Part shown: piece after piece, positions 60,993 through 64,000 of the stretch
How the letters are laid out: every line of letters starts with the position of its first letter
Position numbering within the stretch: the first letter of the stretch is position 1
From: Streptomyces sp. TG1A-60
GTDB lineage: Bacteria; Actinomycetota; Actinomycetes; Streptomycetales; Streptomycetaceae
Length of the DNA: 64,000 bases
Direction of reading: 5' to 3'
Assembly: GCF_037201975.1 (NCBI RefSeq)
Contig: NZ_CP147520.1
Span: 434,001-498,000 of the forward strand
The notes under the pieces: model-generated
The model's input: only the letters and a program-made list of their open reading frames with translations
What the model was told of the DNA's origin: nothing
Databases searched by the model: none
Program-made: the position numbers and the translations under genes

Positions 60993-63236
60993 TCAGATCT
61001 GATCCGCCACGAACGACGCCATGCGGGCCAGCGCCGCGTTCCAGTTGATGGTGTGCTCGTTGGTCGACCAGGACTGGATGTCGTCGATGTAGCAGAACTG
61101 GCCGACGCAGCCCTGGAGTCTGCTCTGGGCGAAGGGGTCCTGGATGCTTGAGTTCGGGCCTCCGGCCAGCGTGCCGACGGGCGGGTTGGGGAGGTCCGGG
61201 TCGAGCTGGTGGGCGTACCACCGGCTGTGCTGGTTGCGTGCGTCCACCTCGCCGTAGCCGGTGACGTAGGAGATGTTGAGGGCGTTGCGGCCGAAGAGGT
61301 AGTCCATGCTCTGGAGCGCGCCCTCGCGGTACTTCGACGCCCCGCTGATGTCGTAGGCCGTGGCGATGACGACCGCGTTGTTGAGGATCTGGTGGTTGGA
61401 GCCCCAGTCGTAGAGGTTGTCGTCGGGTGCGTACGGCAGGCCGTACGGGTGTGCCCTCAGCGTGGCCAGGTAGCGGTCGGCGCCCTTGATCACGGACCCC
61501 CGGACCTTGTCGCGGCCGGGCAGCTTGTTCGGCACGGTCGCGAGGTCGAGCCGGCCGGCGGCGGCCGTGCGGGCCCAGTCGAAGCCGAGGCTGCCGAAGA
61601 TGTCGGCGGTGTGCACCGGGGAGCCGAGGACGTACCGCTCGAACGCCTTCTCACCGGTGGTGAGGTACAGCTGGGCCGCCGCCCAGTAGAACTCGTCGGT
61701 GACGTTGTCGTCGGAGTAGGTGCCGCCGCCGATGCCGTCGCTCTCGGAGGCGTGGATCGCCGGGTGTTCCTTTGCCGCGGCCCAGGCGGTGCGGGCCGCG
61801 TCGAGCGCCTTCGCCGCGAAGGCGCGGTCGTAGGGGCGGTACAGGCGGGCCGCCTGGGCGGCGGTGGCGGCGAGGTTCAGGGTGGCCGCGGTGCTCGGCG
61901 GGTGCAGTTCGCGCTTCTGCGGGTCGTCGGCGGGCATCAGGGGCAGGCCGGTCCACTGCTCGTCGTGGATCTTGTGGTGGGCCATGCCCGCGAGCGGCTG
62001 CCCGTCCGGCACCTGCATCCTCAGCAGGAAGTCCAGCTGCCAGCGGACCTCGTCGAGCAGGTCCGGCACCTCGTTGCCGCTCTCCGGGATGTCGAGCGAG
62101 CCGTCACCGAGCTTGCCGGTCCGCCCGGTGCGGGCGTGCAGGGAACGCTCGTAGGTGCTCAGCACCTCCCAGGTGGAGATGCCGCCGTTGACGACGTACT
62201 TGCCGTGGTCGCCGGCGTCGTACCAGCCGCCGGTGACGTCGAGCGTGTAGTCGCAGACGCCCGGCTGGCAGGGCACGTCGTGATCGCCCTTGTTGGGCGC
62301 GACGTCCAGGTGGCCGGCGGCGCGGCCGTAGCCGGGGCGCAGGTCGTCGCGGATCTCGGTGCCGCTGCGCTGGGTGTAGTAGTACTTCAGCGAGTCGAGC
62401 CGGAGGCGTTCGTAGGCGCTCGGGTCGATGTCGAAGGGGTGGCTGGTCTCGCCGTCGACGGAGAGGGTGAAGCCGGTGCCGCGCTTGCGGTACGAGCCGA
62501 AGTCGATGGAGTGGACGTTCTGTCCGGAGGAGGCGTCGACGCCGCGCGGGACGGTCCGGCCGTGCGCGACCACCGCGCCCGAGGCGTTCTTCAGCCGCCA
62601 GGGCAGCTTCGTGATGGCGTCGGTGACCAGGGTGGCGTTCTTCGGCCCTGCGGGCAGATAGGAGACCTGGTTGACGCGCACCCGGGGCCCGGTGTCGGGC
62701 TCGTACACCTCCGGCGGCACCCCGCCGAGCAGCGAGACGTCGTCCATGCAGAAGGTGAACGGGTCGGCGTTGCCGCCGAGCTGGAAGCCGACCTGGGCCT
62801 GGGCGGTGTCGACGGGTGAGGTGAAGGTGTACGTGTACGAGTCGCCCGAGACGTTCAGCTGCGGGCTCACCTCGAACCAGGTGTCGTACGGCGCGACGGA
62901 CAGGCCGACGATCGCGCGCAGGACGTTCCCCTGGGGGGTGCCGGACGCGCTGAAGCCGAACCGGTACGACTCGCCCTTGACGAGGGTGATGTCGTTCTGG
63001 CCGACGGCGGCGTCCCAGCGGTTGGCGGTACCGCCGGGGATCTCGGCGCAGAGGCGGCCGTCCGTCAGGCCCGCGGTGACGTTGCCGGACGTCCACCAGG
63101 GGGCGGTGGTGGTGTCGAAGGTGCCGTTCTTGACCTGTTCGGCCTCCTCGGCCTGGGCCGAGCCGGTGGGCAGCGCGGTGAGCGCCGCCGCGAGGAGGGC
63201 CGTTACGGCGAGCAGGGTGGTTCTGCGTCGTTTCAC
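60993..63236 (-). CDS. Secreted GH9 endoglucanase with CBM and Ig-like domain
   Basis: GTG 63236 follows GAGGAG. The 747-residue protein has a signal peptide (1-27), a CBM4/9-like carbohydrate-binding domain (about 30-170), the CelD N-terminal Ig-like domain ([12 protein letters not shown], about 185-270) and a GH9 catalytic barrel with [14 protein letters not shown] (catalytic Asp residues), [21 protein letters not shown], and C-terminal active-site Glu region [17 protein letters not shown]. It hydrolyses cellulose or related beta-glucans. A perfect CebR box upstream predicts cellobiose induction. Confidence 0.93.
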   Translation of the reverse strand: MKRRRTTLLAVTALLAAALTALPTGSAQAEEAEQVKNGTFDTTTAPWWTSGNVTAGLTDGRLCAEIPGGTANRWDAAVGQNDITLVKGESYRFGFSASGTPQGNVLRAIVGLSVAPYDTWFEVSPQLNVSGDSYTYTFTSPVDTAQAQVGFQLGGNADPFTFCMDDVSLLGGVPPEVYEPDTGPRVRVNQVSYLPAGPKNATLVTDAITKLPWRLKNASGAVVAHGRTVPRGVDASSGQNVHSIDFGSYRKRGTGFTLSVDGETSHPFDIDPSAYERLRLDSLKYYYTQRSGTEIRDDLRPGYGRAAGHLDVAPNKGDHDVPCQPGVCDYTLDVTGGWYDAGDHGKYVVNGGISTWEVLSTYERSLHARTGRTGKLGDGSLDIPESGNEVPDLLDEVRWQLDFLLRMQVPDGQPLAGMAHHKIHDEQWTGLPLMPADDPQKRELHPPSTAATLNLAATAAQAARLYRPYDRAFAAKALDAARTAWAAAKEHPAIHASESDGIGGGTYSDDNVTDEFYWAAAQLYLTTGEKAFERYVLGSPVHTADIFGSLGFDWARTAAAGRLDLATVPNKLPGRDKVRGSVIKGADRYLATLRAHPYGLPYAPDDNLYDWGSNHQILNNAVVIATAYDISGASKYREGALQSMDYLFGRNALNISYVTGYGEVDARNQHSRWYAHQLDPDLPNPPVGTLAGGPNSSIQDPFAQSRLQGCVGQFCYIDDIQSWSTNEHTINWNAALARMASFVADQI

Positions 63237-63294
63237 GTCTGGGCTCCTCGGGGAGGTGGGGCGCACAGCGGTGAGGGGTGGGGAGCGATGGGCA

Positions 63295-63308
63295 TGGGAG
63301 CGCTCCCA
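63295..63308. promoter_or_regulatory. CebR operator
   Basis: TGGGAGCGCTCCCA, a perfect 14-base palindrome identical to the known CebR binding site, lies 59 bases before the GH9 start. CebR represses cellulase and cellobiose-uptake genes until cello-oligosaccharides are present. Confidence 0.9.
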
Positions 63309-63410
63309 GGTGCGGACCTTGGCCATGCTGTTAGAGACATGACAGCCCGTCAACGGTCCGGGCGGGACTGGTTTTCCGTCCGGACCGTCGAACGGTGACT
63401 CCCCGTGCGG

Positions 63411-64000
63411 TCAGACGGCGAGGACGTCCAGTCGGCTGATCCGCACCGCGCCGCGTGCCTCGCCCGGATACCGGCTGGTCAGCGTGAGCCGGATGCGGCT
63501 GCCGCGCAGCGGGGTGAAAATGATCACCGTGGGGGCGTCGGAGGCGGTGGCCCAGTGGACTTCCGCGCCCTCGGCGGGAACGTGCCGCGTGCCGTCCCAC
63601 ACCGCGACTTCGACGGTCTCGGGAAGCGTGTGGCCTGCGTCGACGGTGAACGAGACCTCCACCCGGCCGACCGTACCGGCCCTCCCCCAGTCGACCGACA
63701 CCCAGTCCTCGGGCCGCGCCCCGCTGAACGCGGGCAGCAGGGCCGTGGCCGCCTTGAGGAAGCCGTTGGACCAGCCGGTGGCGGGGTCACCGTCGAGCAT
63801 GGCGGCGGGCAGGGTGTCGGGGCGCCCGGAGTAACTGGCGTCGGCGTGGGGGTAGGTGACGGGAGCCGGATGGTCGGGCTCGAACTCGGCGGGCGGTGTG
63901 GAGGACTTGGCGCGCGCCGGCGTGGCCCGCACGGTGACCTTTCCGGTGCGCAGGCCCTCCACCCGTGCCGTCACCTTCGTCGGTCCGGGCTCGACCCCGG
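63411..64000 (-). CDS. C-terminal part of a secreted glycoside hydrolase (partial)
   Basis: The reading frame enters from beyond the right edge and ends at 63411. The visible 195 residues contain an Ig-like end (GPTKVTARVEGLRTGKVTV) and a jelly-roll domain resembling an F5/8-type C (CBM32-like) carbohydrate-binding domain: DASYSGRPDTLPAAMLDGDP, TGWSNGF, WVSVDWGRAGTVGRVEVSF and SRIRLTLTSRYPGE. Such C-termini occur in GH2 and other large hydrolases, so the catalytic domain is outside the window. It lies upstream of the CebR box and the GH9 gene on the same strand, separated by about 100 bases from the box. Confidence 0.7.
   Translation of the reverse strand, partial: GVEPGPTKVTARVEGLRTGKVTVRATPARAKSSTPPAEFEPDHPAPVTYPHADASYSGRPDTLPAAMLDGDPATGWSNGFLKAATALLPAFSGARPEDWVSVDWGRAGTVGRVEVSFTVDAGHTLPETVEVAVWDGTRHVPAEGAEVHWATASDAPTVIIFTPLRGSRIRLTLTSRYPGEARGAVRISRLDVLAV

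Noticed and set aside
1..64000. tRNA, rRNA, CRISPR arrays, complete insertion sequences and prophage genes
   Set aside because: No T-loop-like tRNA ends, spaced repeats, intact transposase or integrase frames were seen on reading. A covariance-model or CRISPR finder run would be decisive.

Overview
The window reads as a chromosomal segment of a Streptomyces or a very close relative. Coding DNA has extreme GC at third positions, GTG starts are common, and the gene families are typical: SAV2177-type methyltransferase, streptogrisin-like proteases, subtilisin inhibitor, mycothiol-dependent formaldehyde dehydrogenase, CebR-type operator, several SpoIIE/RsbU phosphatases. The content is accessory rather than core: secreted hydrolases, specialised-metabolite and peptide-export genes, signalling phosphatases and many gene fragments. 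No rRNA, tRNA or CRISPR array was seen.

Layout. 1-9.4 kb: frameshifted ROK regulator with a palindromic operator, a secreted PAP2 phosphatase carrying an autotransporter-type repeat, a PAS-GAF-SpoIIE-HATPase phosphatase, a frameshifted peptidoglycan-binding protein, a decayed histidine kinase beside an intact LuxR-type response regulator, a PPOX oxidoreductase and a HAD phosphatase. 9.5-15.3 kb: DUF3800-like protein, SAM methyltransferase coupled to a frameshifted GNAT, membrane-anchored streptogrisin-like protease, L,D-transpeptidase, AhpD-like protein.

15.3-23.3 kb: a tightly overlapping minus-strand operon in the order ABM-type monooxygenase/membrane protein, fused aminodeoxychorismate synthase (PabAB), benzoate-CoA-ligase-like enzyme, second ANL ligase, FAD monooxygenase and PabC-like lyase. 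It looks like a small dedicated pathway that makes p-aminobenzoate, activates it and oxidises it.

23.6-35 kb: SDR, MBL hydrolase plus mycothiol formaldehyde dehydrogenase, aldehyde dehydrogenase, SnoaL-like protein, glycosyltransferase with a decayed partial duplicate, TetR regulator divergent from a YncE-like propeller, GH5 hydrolase. 35-42.2 kb: two more SpoIIE phosphatases flanking an orphan N-terminal fragment of a class III lanthipeptide synthetase, then a second streptogrisin-like protease.

42.9-49.1 kb: a minimal NHLM-type bacteriocin operon: a double-glycine precursor with a cysteine-free, internally repeated core, an HlyD-type adaptor, a C39-peptidase ABC exporter and a second NHLM ABC protein, with no modifying enzyme. 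49.2-54 kb: MFS exporter, fused peptide/nickel-type permease and lipoprotein binding protein behind a Zur-like box, which resembles a metallophore traffic operon without its ATPases. 54-64 kb: GNAT, Ppx/GppA protein, possible Tn3 transposase remnant, subtilisin-inhibitor-like protein, lactate-monooxygenase remnant, RICIN protein, RHH/Fic-like toxin-antitoxin pair, GH9 cellulase with a CebR box and the end of another glycoside hydrolase.

At least four otherwise intact genes are each broken by what looks like a single missing base in a short, GC-rich run. That may be an assembly artefact and affects how the pseudogene calls should be read.
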